Assembly: GCA_964017185.1 (NCBI GenBank)
Contig: OZ024871.1
Location: 27,690,488 to 27,754,487, forward strand
Reading direction: 5' to 3'
Source of the DNA: Rugalucina vietnamica
Lineage: Eukaryota > Mollusca > Bivalvia > Lucinida > Lucinidae
DNA: 64,000 nt
Shown here: in pieces, positions 1-10,915 of the stretch
How the letters are laid out: each line of letters opens with the position of its first letter
How positions within the stretch are numbered: the first letter of the stretch is position 1
The notes under the pieces: model-generated
Seen by the model: the letters and a program-made list of their open reading frames with translations, nothing else
What the model was told of the DNA's origin: nothing
Databases searched by the model: none
Program-made: the position numbers and the translations under genes

Positions 1-111
1 TCTGAGCCTACATGCCAAATTTCATGCTTGTTTCACCAAATGCACGATTTTTATTAAAAAATGACTTAATCTGCCTAGCTATTTTATCTTTCAGCGTTTA
101 AGTGCTATTAT
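1..111 (+). repeat. Relic of the duplicated unit (copy D), left part
   Basis: The last ~30 bases (ending in a CTTTCAGCGTTTAAG stretch) match 33210-33230 and the equivalent places near 49350 and 52010. The match resumes at 2478-2510 (GGTTGTGCAGCATTTGA), after the mobile element at 112-2475. This puts a piece of the same duplicated unit upstream of fucosyltransferase 1, as it is upstream of copies 2 and 3. Seen by eye alignment only. Confidence 0.6.
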
Positions 112-2475
112 TATACTAAACAAAAAAGAAACACGCAACAATTATATTCCACTAAATATTGAACAAACTATGATACAATAAAAATCATTGCATTTTCTAC
201 TTCTGTAGTAGGTATCAGACCTCCAAAGCAAGAAACCGATTTTCATTTGAATGAGTATTTCTCCTATAAAGTTATTTGAAGCCGACCATAGGCATGCTGA
301 AAGTCACAAAAATACAGTGCGCATGCACAAGCATTAAAATAATGATGCCATTTAAATTGGCTATAAACCCTCATTCAAAATCACCATGTACCGCTCAGCG
401 GATAACTCACACGTTAAAGAAATAAACTGAATAAAATTAAAATTATCCCCTTTCAATTAAACATATAGGGATTTACGAGCTTGTTAGTCGTGGAACTTTA
501 TTTCTTTTTCAAGAATTTTAAAGAGGGGGCAGTTGACATTATTTCTATTATTTCTTTATGATTTGGAGGTTAAAAAGTGTTCGCATGCGCAGAGCAAATA
601 TTTCCCGATTTGCATTATTTAAGACGACGAAAATTTCTCATTCAATTTTAATCCAAATAAAAATCAAGTTTTTTGCATTTTATACACTAATATCCCATGG
701 ATAAGAATCACACAGCAGCAAACCTAAAACACGGCGAGAAAACTACATAGACGGAGCCATTGGCTCTGTTAAGGAAATCGTGTGTGGGTTTTTCCGGTCA
801 CGTGCGGCGCCGTCAATCTCGGCTGTTTCGGTGGACACAAAAACGTAAGTTTTCCATTTATCGTCAAGATTTGATTTTATACTGAACACTAGCGAGAAAA
901 GGGGAATGGTATGAGGGGCCCATGACTTTCAACTTACTGAGGGTGAGTTTTAGAAGCGATAGATTGTTTTTCGCTATTGGGCTTACCAGTCAAAATGAGA
1001 TTTTTGACACTTATTTTTGGAATGGTGATGCTTTTCTCGACCATCTATCATTTCAAAAAGGGCGGCCCCGTGATTAACGTGGTTGACTTCAGTGTTCTGC
1101 ATCTTTCGACCATATTATCCTGTGCAAAACCTAGTACCTATGGTCAAAGTTTGAACCCTCTATGATATGTAGTAGCCAAGATCTGGACTTATAGAAAATT
1201 ATACCGCAGAAAAGTCAATTTTCTAAGGTGTTCTAGATTTTAACCCTTAGCCCCCCCCACCCCGGGCAAGGACCCAGGGGCCCATGTCATGGAATGAAAG
1301 CCAACTCTACTGAGTACCTATGGTCCAAGTTTGGACCCCCTATGATACGCTGTTGCCATGGTCTGGACTTATAGAAAAACTATACATCAGTGTGATTGGA
1401 ACGCGGACGCGCACGGGAATGCAGACGACCGAGGTGACTACAATATAGCTCTTCGCACTTCGCGCAGTAAGTACTCAAGTCTGGAGTGTCAACTTCAGAC
1501 AAACCTGCCAAACTTTAATAAAGGTTATTCTCAAGTGTTGGTTTTATTCAGTTTTGCGTCTCCCAAGCTGTTTCACTGGTATTGAGGCGAATGGATAGGT
1601 AAGTGGGACGAAAACGAAAGTACCCCGGGAAAAACACCCGACACATCCGCAAGTAGAACTTAGCTTGTCCACGTTTCACGAGAGTGCCTTGCACCCACAT
1701 GGTGATATGGTCGAATGATACTGAGCACTGAAGTCAACCACTTTAATCACCGGGCCGCCCTTTTTGAAATGATAGATGGTTCGAGAAATGCATCACCATT
1801 CCAAAAATAACTGTCAAAAAATCTCATTTTGACAGGTAAACCCAATAGCGAAAACAATCTATCGCTTCTAAAACTCACCCTCATACAGCGGAGCCAGCCG
1901 ATATAGACAGAGCCGGCCGATATGGACGGAGCCATTGTTTTTTTTTTTCTCATTTTTTTTTTTATTTTGATTCAAATTTTGTTTTACGTGAGTGGGGAAG
2001 GATTAGATAATCAATTCATACATTCGGACGGTCTAAACATTTAGATAAGAAATATTTATGCAGAAAGAGCAATAGAAAGCCTGTGGTCATTATAGAAAAT
2101 GACCTTTGTTTACCTCGCCGTGGCTCACGGCAAAAGTGATTCAGACAAAACCGCGCCGACTTGGAACTCGCAAACAGACAAGGAAGTAAGTTGAAAGTCA
2201 TGGGTCCCTCATACAATTCCCCTTTTCTCGCTAGTGTTCAGTATAAAATCAAACTTTGACAATAAATGGAAAACTTACGTTTTTGTGTCCACCGAAACAG
2301 CCGAGATTGACGGCGCCGCACGTGAACGGAAAAACCCACACAAGATTTCCTTAACAGAGCCAATGGCTCCGTCTATGTAGTTTCCTCACCGTGTAAAACT
2401 ATCATCGTTTTACCGCTGAACTCGAAAATTTCTCGATGACCTATTGTTGCGTTTCTTTCTTGTTCAGTATATATC
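112..2475. mobile_element. TA-flanked TIR element (family TIR-1), interrupted
   Basis: Left end TATACTAAACAAAAAAGAAA and right end, read on the minus strand, TATACTGAACAAGAAAGAAA form inverted termini. The body matches 6246-6937 (opposite orientation) along its length, including a shared GCATGCGCA segment and an AAACATATAGGGATTT segment. Without the 1.66 kb insertion at 730-2393 it is about 690 bp, the same size as the other copy. No transposase ORF is present, so it is non-autonomous. TA-rich flanks suggest Tc1/mariner-type mobilisation, but that is inference. Confidence 0.8.
730..2393. mobile_element. Foldback-type element with very long inverted arms, nested in TIR-1
   Basis: The ends read CACGGCGAGAAAACTACATA and, on the other strand, CACGGTGAGGAAACTACATA. 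Direct repeats TAAAA lie immediately outside (725-729 and 2394-2398), a probable target-site duplication. Inverted similarity continues inward for about 215 bp per arm (730-945 against 2190-2393). It resumes as a second inverted pair (about 945-1115 against 1700-1885), with extra sequence in the right arm at about 1886-2185. The centre holds two direct copies of a ~75 bp segment (about 1123-1200 and 1312-1385) related to the repeats near 28.3 kb. No coding capacity was recognised. Confidence 0.85.
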
Positions 2476-2827
2476 TTATTAGGCCGGTTGTGCAGCATTT
2501 GAATCTGTCAATGGAAAATCCTATCTGGTAACATTTATCTAATAAAATTTCCTTTTAAAAGGAAAGCTTCACCAGTTTTGGAAGATAAAATTAAGCCAGT
2601 TGTCCAATGCATAAGGTAGTAGACTTGTGTCATTTTGAGAGTGAAAGGAGGCATATTTTACCCGCTTAATCCAATACACCAGTCATTGTATCTATGGCCC
2701 TTCTTTGACCGAGAAATACATGTAGCGGGGTTTTATCTTTTCTAGTATTTTTAAAGCTCTGCGAAAAGCCCGGAACTGGGTGATCAAAATTGTGGTAGGC
2801 TCCGGTCTCCGGAGGCAGAGAATGATA
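2476..2827. other. Unassigned spacer
   Basis: The first ~35 bases resume the duplicated-unit relic. No gene or recognisable repeat was seen in the remainder. Confidence 0.5.
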
Positions 2828-3063
2828 TGAGCCACCTCGTGGGAAAACCAACAATGTGGTTTCCGAATAGGTCCGACACAAACCGGTCTGTACAGCTACA
2901 GAAAAGAGCTAGAAGCTTGGAATATTGGAGTTAAGTAGAGGAGGAATTGTACTATCCGAGTAGCGGAAACAAAGGCGCTGATCAGCTTCGCGGTTACCGC
3001 GAAGCTGATCTGCGTCTTTGTTTTCGCCTATGCAGATTGTTGGTTTTCTCATGAGGCGGCTCA
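2828..3063. mobile_element. MITE-A copy (about 236 bp, internal perfect hairpin)
   Basis: Inverted termini begin TGAGCCRCCTCRTGGGAAAA. Near one end is a strong internal palindrome, GCTGATCAGCTTCGCGGT paired with its complement, flanked by AAAACAAAGGCG. The same structure recurs at 15894, 16241, 33809, 59586 and 63669. There is no ORF of note; a non-autonomous DNA transposon is the best description. Confidence 0.85.
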
Positions 3064-3357
3064 TATGGAAAAACAGCTTGGAGTTGATTGAGGCACACGC
3101 TTGAATTTCTGTATGTTAGGGTACAGGTACATTTGTAAATTCAATGTCAAAAAGAATTAAATGTGAAAAATACAAATATTGTTTATTTGTGAATTAATGT
3201 AAACATATATTGGCAAGAAATTAAAATTCCAGCAGAGCTGGGATTCATCTAAAGTTAAATTCCGGCACTATAGCCAGGCTGTGTCTCCGCTATCCATTGT
3301 CCCATAGGAACATATGATACAAATGACAGGGACGCAAGGAAATCTTCGGTTTCTTTT

Positions 3358-3441
3358 GCGATGACCCAAATCATGAGCTGTATTATAACAAAACCGCTGC
3401 CGACGACCCAAATCATGAGCTGCATCATAACAAAACCGCGA
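3358..3441. repeat. Two-copy 42 bp tandem repeat
   Basis: CCAAATCATGAGCTG followed by ATAACAAAACCGC appears twice in succession with a 42-base period. No function is inferred. Confidence 0.75.
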
Positions 3442-3808
3442 GTATGTGTAAACGGGCAGTAAATCTTTGCTGTATTCACCTGAAAACATTTGTTTTAGCA
3501 TACAATACTAACACTGCATTTTTCTAAATGCAACATTTGAAGTTATGTTTGCACAGCATAGTTTATCTCGCTTCAGTTTATTTTAAGATTTTGTCCAATC
3601 ATCTATAACCGTAAGGGACTGAGTTTCACATCTACAAACAGTATGTCATTTCCTGATGTTCATCCAGATAAGCAAGTAAACTACGCTTTCAGGCCGTTAG
3701 TTTTGCTAAAAATATTGGTCTCCTATTTTGGAAAGTAAACTCGTCTATTATAACTGTAAATTACTGACATTTTAAGTGAATATATATGTTTGTTGATTTT
3801 TTGAAAGG

Positions 3809-3976
3809 AGATCTGATAGCATAATCAATACAACTCTAAGATCTGTGTCGAAAGACAATTTTGTTGTCCCTAGACCTAAACTAAGCATCTCTAAAGAAAG
3901 TATTTCGTATTCTGGCTCTGTCATTTGGAATAGTATTCCACGTGTAATAAAGAATTACCCCAGTCTAAATTGTTGA
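3809..3976 (+). pseudogene. LINE reverse-transcriptase C-terminal relic (CR1/Jockey-like)
   Basis: A 55-codon open stretch ends at TGA (3974-3976). It contains DNFVVPRPKLSISKESISYS, followed by an aromatic-rich WNSIP segment. This is the pattern seen at the C-terminus of the other CR1/Jockey-like LINE in this window (minus strand near 53.1-53.3 kb: NYIVPQAK, SLSYSG, WNIIP). There is no start codon or RT core, so it is a fragment of a dead element. Confidence 0.7.
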
Positions 3977-4102
3977 TTTTATAGAATCGCTGATGGGATT
4001 TAAAGATACCACGTTCACGATTTATTTATTGGGTCACAGACCTGTGTAGCCAAAAAAGCTCTTCCAAAATAAAGAGTATGCTTGCTTTCGGGCAATTTCT
4101 TT

Positions 4103-4164
4103 CGTTTTGCTCGTTGCCTGGTTCAGTTACATTGCCTTATTGAACATCTTAACGTCCTTTGTAG
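4103..4164 (+). promoter_or_regulatory. Conserved 3' splice site upstream of fucosyltransferase 1
   Basis: A pyrimidine-rich tract ending in CCTTTGTAG lies 9 bases before the start codon. It is preserved in all three gene copies (AG at 4163-4164, 44076-44077, 57378-57379) while the flanking sequence diverges. Homology among copies begins near 4103. This suggests an intron in the 5' UTR and a single coding exon. No branch point or upstream exon could be assigned. Confidence 0.5.
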
Positions 4165-4173
4165 GTTCAGACA

Positions 4174-5520
4174 ATGTTGAAAGGAAGCATCAACCGGTTA
4201 CCGCTATGGAAAAAGACATTCGTTTTGGTATTGGTAATAATCGTGGCTTTAAACGTTTTACCAAGATTGATATACAACTCCGGATTGATAACCAGAAACT
4301 CGACAACCAGGGCGTGGAGACGAGGCAATAAATCGTCGATGAATCAAGGAAAAAACAATAAGATAAAGCCGCATAATACAGAACAGCGCAGACATTATAC
4401 CATTGGGTACACTCTAAACAAACGACCACTTGTGAGAATCTATGACTCTTTGCCCAAAAATGAATTAGAGGCGGATAAAATACACAGATTTGATCAAATA
4501 CGAAGTTGGCTCGACAATAAATGGAAAGAACGATATGACAACGGACCGAAATGTAAAAACTCGACCAAAATGATTCTTTGGTACGACATCTGGCATGATG
4601 GAAAAGGTGTGAGAAATAAATGCAAAATTGTTAACTTTTCAAAGTGTAAATGCCATTGTACCGTTGACTTCTTTATAGTAGAAGACACACAAAAAACTTA
4701 TAAAGCCTTTGGAGCTGATGCGGTTTTATTTCAAATAAATAAACTTCGTGACCTTGGCCATCCTCCGAAAAAGCGCAAAGGCCAGGTCTTTGTAGCTGTG
4801 GAAAGAGAAGCGACATCACTGTCTGGAATTCCTTTGAAAAATTTCGAATACGTTTTCAATTGGACAATGACATTTCGTCAAGATTCCGACATATTCTATC
4901 CATATGGAAGAATCTTTGAAAGGAAGAATGCGCCACCTGCAAAGAATTATTCAGAGATTTTCAGACGGAAAAAGAAAGGCATTGTTTGGTTTGTTAGTCA
5001 TTGTAAAACCAAATCTAAACGAGAGGATTACGCGGAAGAATTGAAAAAATATATTGACCTTGACATAATAGGGCAATGTGGGTCAGATATATGTGGTAAA
5101 CACAATTCAAGCGAGTGCCTTCGGAAATATGAGGAAGAGTATTTCTTTAGATTTAATTTTGAAAATACCTTTCATACGGACTATGTTACTGAAAAATTGT
5201 TCGAGAATTTTTCAAAAGAAATGATTCAAATTGTAGGCGGGTCAGCAGATTATGATAAGATTGCTCCAGAAAATACAATCATTAACGTAAAAGATTTTGG
5301 TTCGCCAAGGACTCTGGCAGCATATTTGACAATTCTTATGAACAGTGAAGAACGTTACACGGAATATCTGAAGACGAAGGATAATTATTACGCAGAGCTC
5401 TTGGGTCGCCAGTCACAAAGGGCTTACTGCACACTTTGCAACATGTTACATAGGCAAGAAAAATACAGAAATCTGTACTATAGTGTTGGAGATTGGTTTG
5501 TCAGATCAGATTTATTTTAA
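4174..5520 (+). CDS. Alpha-1,3-fucosyltransferase (GT10), copy 1
   Basis: This 448-residue type II membrane protein has a short basic cytoplasmic tail, a signal-anchor at about residues 15-34, a Lys/Asn-rich stem to about 95, then a GT10 catalytic domain. Diagnostic segments: VFVAVEREAT (204-213, aligning with the FESPS region that holds the catalytic base in animal enzymes), NWTMTFRQDSD (229-239), VSHCKTKSKREDYAEEL (274-290), the donor-binding motif FRFNFENTFHTDYVTEK (325-341) and APENTIINVKDF (364-375). The family transfers fucose from GDP-fucose to GlcNAc of glycans in the Golgi; the acceptor here is unknown. The start is the first ATG after the conserved acceptor. NxS/T glycosylation sites are present. 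The C-terminus is odd: relative to copies 2 and 3, 12 bases covering the ancestral stop are missing, so translation continues to RSDLF. No internal stops were found; it is probably functional. Confidence 0.92.
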   Translation: MLKGSINRLPLWKKTFVLVLVIIVALNVLPRLIYNSGLITRNSTTRAWRRGNKSSMNQGKNNKIKPHNTEQRRHYTIGYTLNKRPLVRIYDSLPKNELEADKIHRFDQIRSWLDNKWKERYDNGPKCKNSTKMILWYDIWHDGKGVRNKCKIVNFSKCKCHCTVDFFIVEDTQKTYKAFGADAVLFQINKLRDLGHPPKKRKGQVFVAVEREATSLSGIPLKNFEYVFNWTMTFRQDSDIFYPYGRIFERKNAPPAKNYSEIFRRKKKGIVWFVSHCKTKSKREDYAEELKKYIDLDIIGQCGSDICGKHNSSECLRKYEEEYFFRFNFENTFHTDYVTEKLFENFSKEMIQIVGGSADYDKIAPENTIINVKDFGSPRTLAAYLTILMNSEERYTEYLKTKDNYYAELLGRQSQRAYCTLCNMLHRQEKYRNLYYSVGDWFVRSDLF

Positions 5521-6245
5521 ATACAGCTAATGGGTGGTTGCCTTTATTCAGTCAGGATGAACATAAGTGACCAACATTGCAGAATCAGAACATGATCAGA
5601 AACATCAGTGCTTAAATCACTAATGAGCCGCGAAATGATATTTCCAACTATGTGGCAAAGACGACGTCACAGAGAAAACGCACGCAAAGTTGACGCCACG
5701 CCGCTAAAATCAATCAACAAATTACGTCCCGACGCTAAGTTTACATTCCTGTCCTAGTCCAGTAGCCATCAGCGTAACCTGGAAGATGGTGCTGCATAAA
5801 ATTGGTTGTGTTTCTAGTTCACTAGGCCATGCCAGTATAGAAACAGCATGATACCACCCTTGCATCATTGAGCGTTTTGGAAAGATGGCGTCTAAGATGG
5901 TTGCCATAAACAAGAAAACAGCGCCCCAGAGTTGAATATAGGAAAATTTATCACCAAAAAGTTTGATATCCAAGTAATGAAATAGAGATGTTTACAAAGT
6001 CCCAAAATTTGTGTTTTTTATTCAAAAATGTTTTTGACTGAAAATGATGTCCATTCAATCTGAAGTTGACTGGTGAAGACCAAATTCAAATTTGATCACT
6101 AGTTAGGTACATGTAGATACGGGCTTTCAAAATATTTCTGAATTGAATTTAAATGGGAGTGATCCCTATCAAACATTTAGTAGTATATTTCACAACCGTG
6201 TTGAACAGCTGATGTGACATGGGACTGTCCATGTTTTCAAGCTTA
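5521..6245. other. 3' flank of fucosyltransferase 1, otherwise unassigned
   Basis: The first ~100 bases are shared with the 3' flanks of the other two gene copies (ATACAGCTAATG, CCTTTATTCAGTC, AACATCAGTG), and homology ends near 5620. From 5621 to 6245 no gene was recognised. A short minus-strand frame at 5722-5973 lacks any family signature. Confidence 0.5.
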
Positions 6246-6937
6246 TATACTGAACAAAAAAGAAACGCAACAATAGGCCACCGAGGATTTTCGAGTTTAA
6301 GGGTAAAACGTTGATAATTTCAGGTCTGTTGCTGTATGATTCCCATTCATGGGATATTAGGGTATATCATGCAAGAAACTGATTTTCATTTCAATAAAAA
6401 TTGAATGAGAAATTTGTGTCGTCTTAAATTATGCCAATTGTGACAGATCTGCTCTGCGCATGCGCACACTTTTGAAACTCCAAATCACCAAGAAACAATG
6501 TCAGCTGCTTCCTAATTAAAATTAATGAAAAAGAAATAAAGTTCAAAGACACAGAAGCTTGCAATTAAAACCATCAAAATCCCTATATGTTTAATTGAAA
6601 GGGGATAATATCAATTTTATTCGTTTTATTTCTTTAACTTGTGAGTTATCTGCTGAGTGGTACATTGTGATTTTGAATGCGGGTTAAAAGCGGATTTAAA
6701 TCGTACCATTATTTTAATGCTCGCGCATGCGCATTGTGTGGTTTTCCACTTTCAGCATGCCCATGGTCGGCATTAAATAACTCCGTAAATACGCATCAAA
6801 ATGAAAATCGATTTCTTGCATTCGGAAGCCTGATATCTAATGCAGAAGTAGAAAATGAATGATTTCTGATTGTATCAAAGTTTGCTCAAAATTTAGTGAA
6901 ATATAATTGTTGCGTTTCTTTTTTTGTTCAGTATATA
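6246..6937. mobile_element. TIR-1 element, uninterrupted copy
   Basis: Terminal inverted repeats are TATACTGAACAAAAAAGAAA at the left and the same on the opposite strand at the right. The element is about 690 bp. It aligns in reverse orientation with 112-729 plus 2399-2475 and so defines the empty site of the foldback element there. No transposase coding was found. Confidence 0.85.
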
Positions 6938-8150
6938 TAGTAACCCATTCTCCGGCGAATTCTAGGCGCCCGACCGTCCGTCGGCGTCGTGTGTCCTCTA
7001 TTAACGGGGAGGTATCCCTCTTAAATAAAATAGAAACCGTTTCACGTGAGCTGAAAGCGCTCCACGTACTGTATATATTCTAACATGTTTTTCTCAAATC
7101 TCATTTCATTGCAAAAGATAGGCTCGTTGCGATGTTACGAAGATTGGTCAAAAAGTTCTGTCACTGCATACATTTCTCGGTATCTGTTATTGCAAACTGT
7201 TTGAAAATAGCAACATCTGAAAGACCATTTATTTAGCTATTACCTGTGACAAAAATTGTTTGTGGCTCTTCATGAATAAAATGTATTAAATCACTTTTAA
7301 AGCGGCGACTCCCTGACACTGGCATGGTTTAAAGAAAACAATACAAAAATATACAGAAAAATGAAAAAGTCATAAGTGCTATATATTCCTCGAATATGAG
7401 TAAATATATCCTGCAAAATTCAAACTTCTTCAATTAAATTTAATTGTTTTATAGCACAACGAAATGTTGAAATCGGACTGTCTTGGCATTTTTTTAAAAC
7501 TTCAGTTTAAATTCAAAGAAAAAATGATATCTAGACATGAACTTCGAAGCTTTAAATGCAGTTAACCATTTAACTGTATCATCTTAGTCTGCTCTGAAGT
7601 GAAATCATAATAATGCCAGCAATTAAAATGGCACAGTGGTATTGAAAAGTTACAGGGGTACATATTCCAATGACGTCATCTTAATTGCTTCATTATACAG
7701 TCAGTAGCGCACTTGTGACGTTCATTTCTGCCGGATGACTTTTCTAAATATAACAGAATTTATCACTTAAAATTTGAAGAAAATATGACCAGTAATTATA
7801 AATATACAACACATGAAAGACACAATACAAGGTTCATAAATTCTAGAAAACACGCCAGTGGTTTTACCCCACCATTTAAACTATTTATTTCTTTTGGGCA
7901 TGGATTTGGTATCATTATAAAGGAGAAATGTTGCTCTTTCTAGCAATGTATATTTCAGCAACCTATCATGTCTATTTATCGTAATATAACACCTATGACA
8001 GAACTTCCTGATCCACCCTCGTATGTCAAAGCGCACATTGTCATGCCACATGTACATATATTTCAACACCACTACTTCACATAAAGGACCATGTAAAGTG
8101 ATCATAAAAATGGATAAGAAATCTGTGCCAATTTGGCTGCAAATTTCACC
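6938..8150. other. Unassigned sequence
   Basis: AT-rich. No gene, LINE motif or clear inverted repeat was recognised. A small frame at 7881-8105 (minus) has no signature. Confidence 0.4.
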
Positions 8151-8328
8151 TTTTTTGCATTATCTGCTGGTTCCCAGCTTACACATAATCAATAGTGGAA
8201 ATACAGGTAACCAAACCCTCCCCCTGAGAAAAATTAATAATCCAATTTGTTTTTTTGGTTACCTGTATTTTCCATGTTGATTTCAGTAAGCTTTTCAGTA
8301 AGCTGGGAACCAGTAGATAATGCAAAAA
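8151..8328. repeat. Hairpin (MITE-like) element, ~178 bp
   Basis: Arms TTTGCATTATCTGCTGGTTC (left) and its near-perfect complement (right, ending GATAATGCAAAA) continue inward through CCCAGCTTAC and a GGTTACCTGTATTTCCA pair. Most of the element folds back on itself. No ORF. Confidence 0.75.
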
Positions 8329-8944
8329 TGGAGAATCCTACTCGAGAGCAAATGTAGGTCAGATATCCAACCTTATTGCTCTCACTCAGGGCCGCGCTTA
8401 ATGGCTATGCTAGGTCGGGTGAATTCACCTAGATTTGAAACTGCACATGTTTAAACAGATACGGACACTACAATCCATGTGAACAGGTGATGATATCCGT
8501 CAGCCGCAAAGCGACGAGGTTCGATGATGAGGAAGCAGGAGGAATCGTCCTTTTGGACAGCAAGGCGAAACCCTTAAGCGGGTTGGGCGGTTACCAGTTA
8601 AGACGGTGTGCCTTGTCGTACTGGTGGTTGATGTAAGGATGTCCTTATAACATCATTAGCATCTTTATTTCGAATTTAATACATGCGATCTAAATTGTCC
8701 AAAAGATAGTGTGGTAAAAGGGTTGGAATTGCCAAAGATTTTTCTGTAAAACTGCTGTTCCATATTTTTTGTCTTGCGATAACAAAGCAAACAATTGTAT
8801 ATCAAAATCTAAGTACTATCTGTTAAGGTGATGGTACATGGTAAGTATAAACCAGTATGTACAGAGGTAAGATTGAGAGAGTAAGGTTGAAATAAGGAAG
8901 TGAAGTGCTGTGACCCTTATATTTTATATATATGTTTTCGTAGC
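8329..8944. other. Unassigned sequence
   Basis: No coding or repeat signature was recognised. Confidence 0.4.
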
Positions 8945-9392
8945 ATAAAGGTAAAGGTAGTCAATGATCAGGAAACGGCGCACTCAGAAAGAAGAAATTC
9001 CCACTCCGAAAATGGAGATGGGGAAATAACTAAATTGACAATCACGTACCATACTAAGAAAACATATCGTAAGCCGAGTGAGCAGCTATTTCCCATTAGG
9101 CGGCCTGAACTTATCTAAAATATAAAAAAAACGTACGTTAGGTGCAAACAGCACAAAATCTCAACAGCAAAACATATAACAATAAACCACAACAGACGTA
9201 TCACATTGGAACGATCAGTAATATAAATTACCGGGGAGCTTAAACCGGTTTTACAGGCACCAAACTTTATCCTCTGCTTTTGCAGTGGTTCACAACATTT
9301 AGTTAGTTGTTCGGTCCTGGTGGTGTATCACTAACTAGTCAATGAATCACCAAGGACAAACATATACATTATGATAACCACCTAATGAATCA
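8945..9392 (-). repeat. Dispersed retroposon-like repeat (family R2), left part
   Basis: On the minus strand the family ends at a constant 3' boundary (TTGCCTACTTGTACCTTT in best copies) and is truncated at variable 5' points, as expected for a non-LTR or SINE-type element. Landmarks in this copy: ATCAGGAAACGGCGCACTC, AACATATCGTAAGCCGAGTG and TTAAACCGGTTTTACAGGC. It is interrupted at 9392 by the full-length LINE and resumes at 15115. Similar copies occur near 18.4, 19.4, 27.2, 34.8, 37.3, 39.4, 41.6, 46.6, 54.5 and 59.9 kb. Confidence 0.7.
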
Positions 9393-9469
9393 TGATTTTT
9401 TCTTTGTGTGAAAATTCGTGAAAATATTGGAAAAATACTGATTAAAATCTGTTTCTGTGACATTTCTCT

Positions 9470-10915
9470 GTGAAAATGCAAAGCTATGTATCTCCCAGTG
9501 GTGTTGGGTATGGTTCGGGTTTCGGTGGAGCGGGACAATATGATCAAAATCACATTCCATCAGTGCCCACTCACAACAGCTTCGCTCCGTTACATGAGTG
9601 GGTGGGGTATTCCATGGACACACGTGAGCCTGGCCTTTCGTCAGAGCCGGAACCGGAGCGAATGGAATTACAGTGGGTACCCGTACAGAACATGAAAAGA
9701 CGACGCTTCAATACAGGGAGTCCGGTTGCAGGTACGGGTCAGTTTAACCACTCTAATTTAGAGGAGATTCTGTGTAAAATGGATGAAAAACTGTATAGAC
9801 TTGAACAGTCTAATAACGAAATAGTGAAATTGACTCAGCAGCTTAACGGTCTCCAGGTTAAAGTTAACAATTCGGAGCAGAAAACAGTAAATCATGACCT
9901 GTTTTTAAAAGTACTGGCCTACAAATCAATCGATATCGAGGCGCGTTCGAGGAGATGCAACCTTGTGTTCCATGGTATATCTGAGTCAAAGAACGAAAAT
10001 CTGAAAAATGAGATGCGTGACTTTCTGTGGTACGAAATGGGCATTTGCTTAGAGGATCACTACATACATCGCATGCATAGACTCGGTTCGCTGTACAAGG
10101 CGAAACAGAAAAATGGCCCTGATAATCCCAGACGGTCGGTTATTATTGCCTTTCAAGACTTTCAATCGACAGAGACGATATTGAGTGCATCGTATATGTT
10201 ACGAGGGTCTGGCTACTCAGTAACGCGTGATTATCCCAGGGAAATTGTGACAGCAAGGCAAAGATTAATGCCAAGGTATCGTACTGAAAAACAAAATTCA
10301 GGAAATAAAGTCTCAATTGAGTATCCGGCAAAACTTGTGGTTAATGGTCGCACTGTTGCGGATGAATTTCCTGACTGGCATCAGACACTCAGTTATGATC
10401 GTTATCAGCTGTCTTGGGGTAACTATTCACCACCAAATACACAACAAAACGTCAATGAGACTCATTCTATTCAACAACCTATTACACGCGAAACTGTGAC
10501 TTCGGTATCAGTGGTGCCTATGGCCGCGCCACACCCTCAAGTAACTCAAGCAGCAGCCCCATCTGTGCCACCGGTCGTATCAGCATCGTATGCACAGGTG
10601 ACAGCTTCGGTAGAACAGCAGCAGCAACGTACTCAGCAGCCACGCCAACCGACGTCGAGCGTGGCAACAGCCGCCATGCACACTCAGGCTACAGGCACCT
10701 TCCCTACAACACGGCCTGTAACTGCTCCACGATATACGGCGAATAGTGCAGCCAATCAGGGACAACAACGGGGTTCAATGAATACTACTACTACTACTTC
10801 TACTACTGGTCACACTACAAATATAGCTCGGCAAATGGGTCACTGTGTGGGCGGCAACTTTAATATTCATATCTGGGCGTGGTCGGCTAGTCCATCTGTT
10901 CAAGTAGGGAGATAA
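9470..10915 (+). CDS. LINE ORF1 protein (coiled coil + RRM-like nucleic-acid chaperone)
   Basis: A 481-residue protein with a Gly/Pro-rich N-terminus. A helical coiled-coil-like stretch (about 95-145, MDEKLYRLEQSNNEIVKLTQ) is followed by an ORF1p core with IDIEARSRRCNLVFHGI (about 155-171), HRMHRLG and a basic C-terminal subdomain (TRDYPREIVTARQRLMPRYR, about 254-273). The C-terminal third is low-complexity Gln/Thr/Ala/Pro. ORF1 proteins of this type coat LINE RNA and act as chaperones during target-primed reverse transcription. It starts 77 bases into the element at the first ATG of the frame (the next in-frame ATG is two codons later). No frame breaks were seen. Confidence 0.85.
   Translation: MKMQSYVSPSGVGYGSGFGGAGQYDQNHIPSVPTHNSFAPLHEWVGYSMDTREPGLSSEPEPERMELQWVPVQNMKRRRFNTGSPVAGTGQFNHSNLEEILCKMDEKLYRLEQSNNEIVKLTQQLNGLQVKVNNSEQKTVNHDLFLKVLAYKSIDIEARSRRCNLVFHGISESKNENLKNEMRDFLWYEMGICLEDHYIHRMHRLGSLYKAKQKNGPDNPRRSVIIAFQDFQSTETILSASYMLRGSGYSVTRDYPREIVTARQRLMPRYRTEKQNSGNKVSIEYPAKLVVNGRTVADEFPDWHQTLSYDRYQLSWGNYSPPNTQQNVNETHSIQQPITRETVTSVSVVPMAAPHPQVTQAAAPSVPPVVSASYAQVTASVEQQQQRTQQPRQPTSSVATAAMHTQATGTFPTTRPVTAPRYTANSAANQGQQRGSMNTTTTTSTTGHTTNIARQMGHCVGGNFNIHIWAWSASPSVQVGR

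Noticed and set aside
5722-5973. 83-codon minus-strand frame after fucosyltransferase 1
   Set aside because: No recognisable family and no counterpart after copies 2 and 3.
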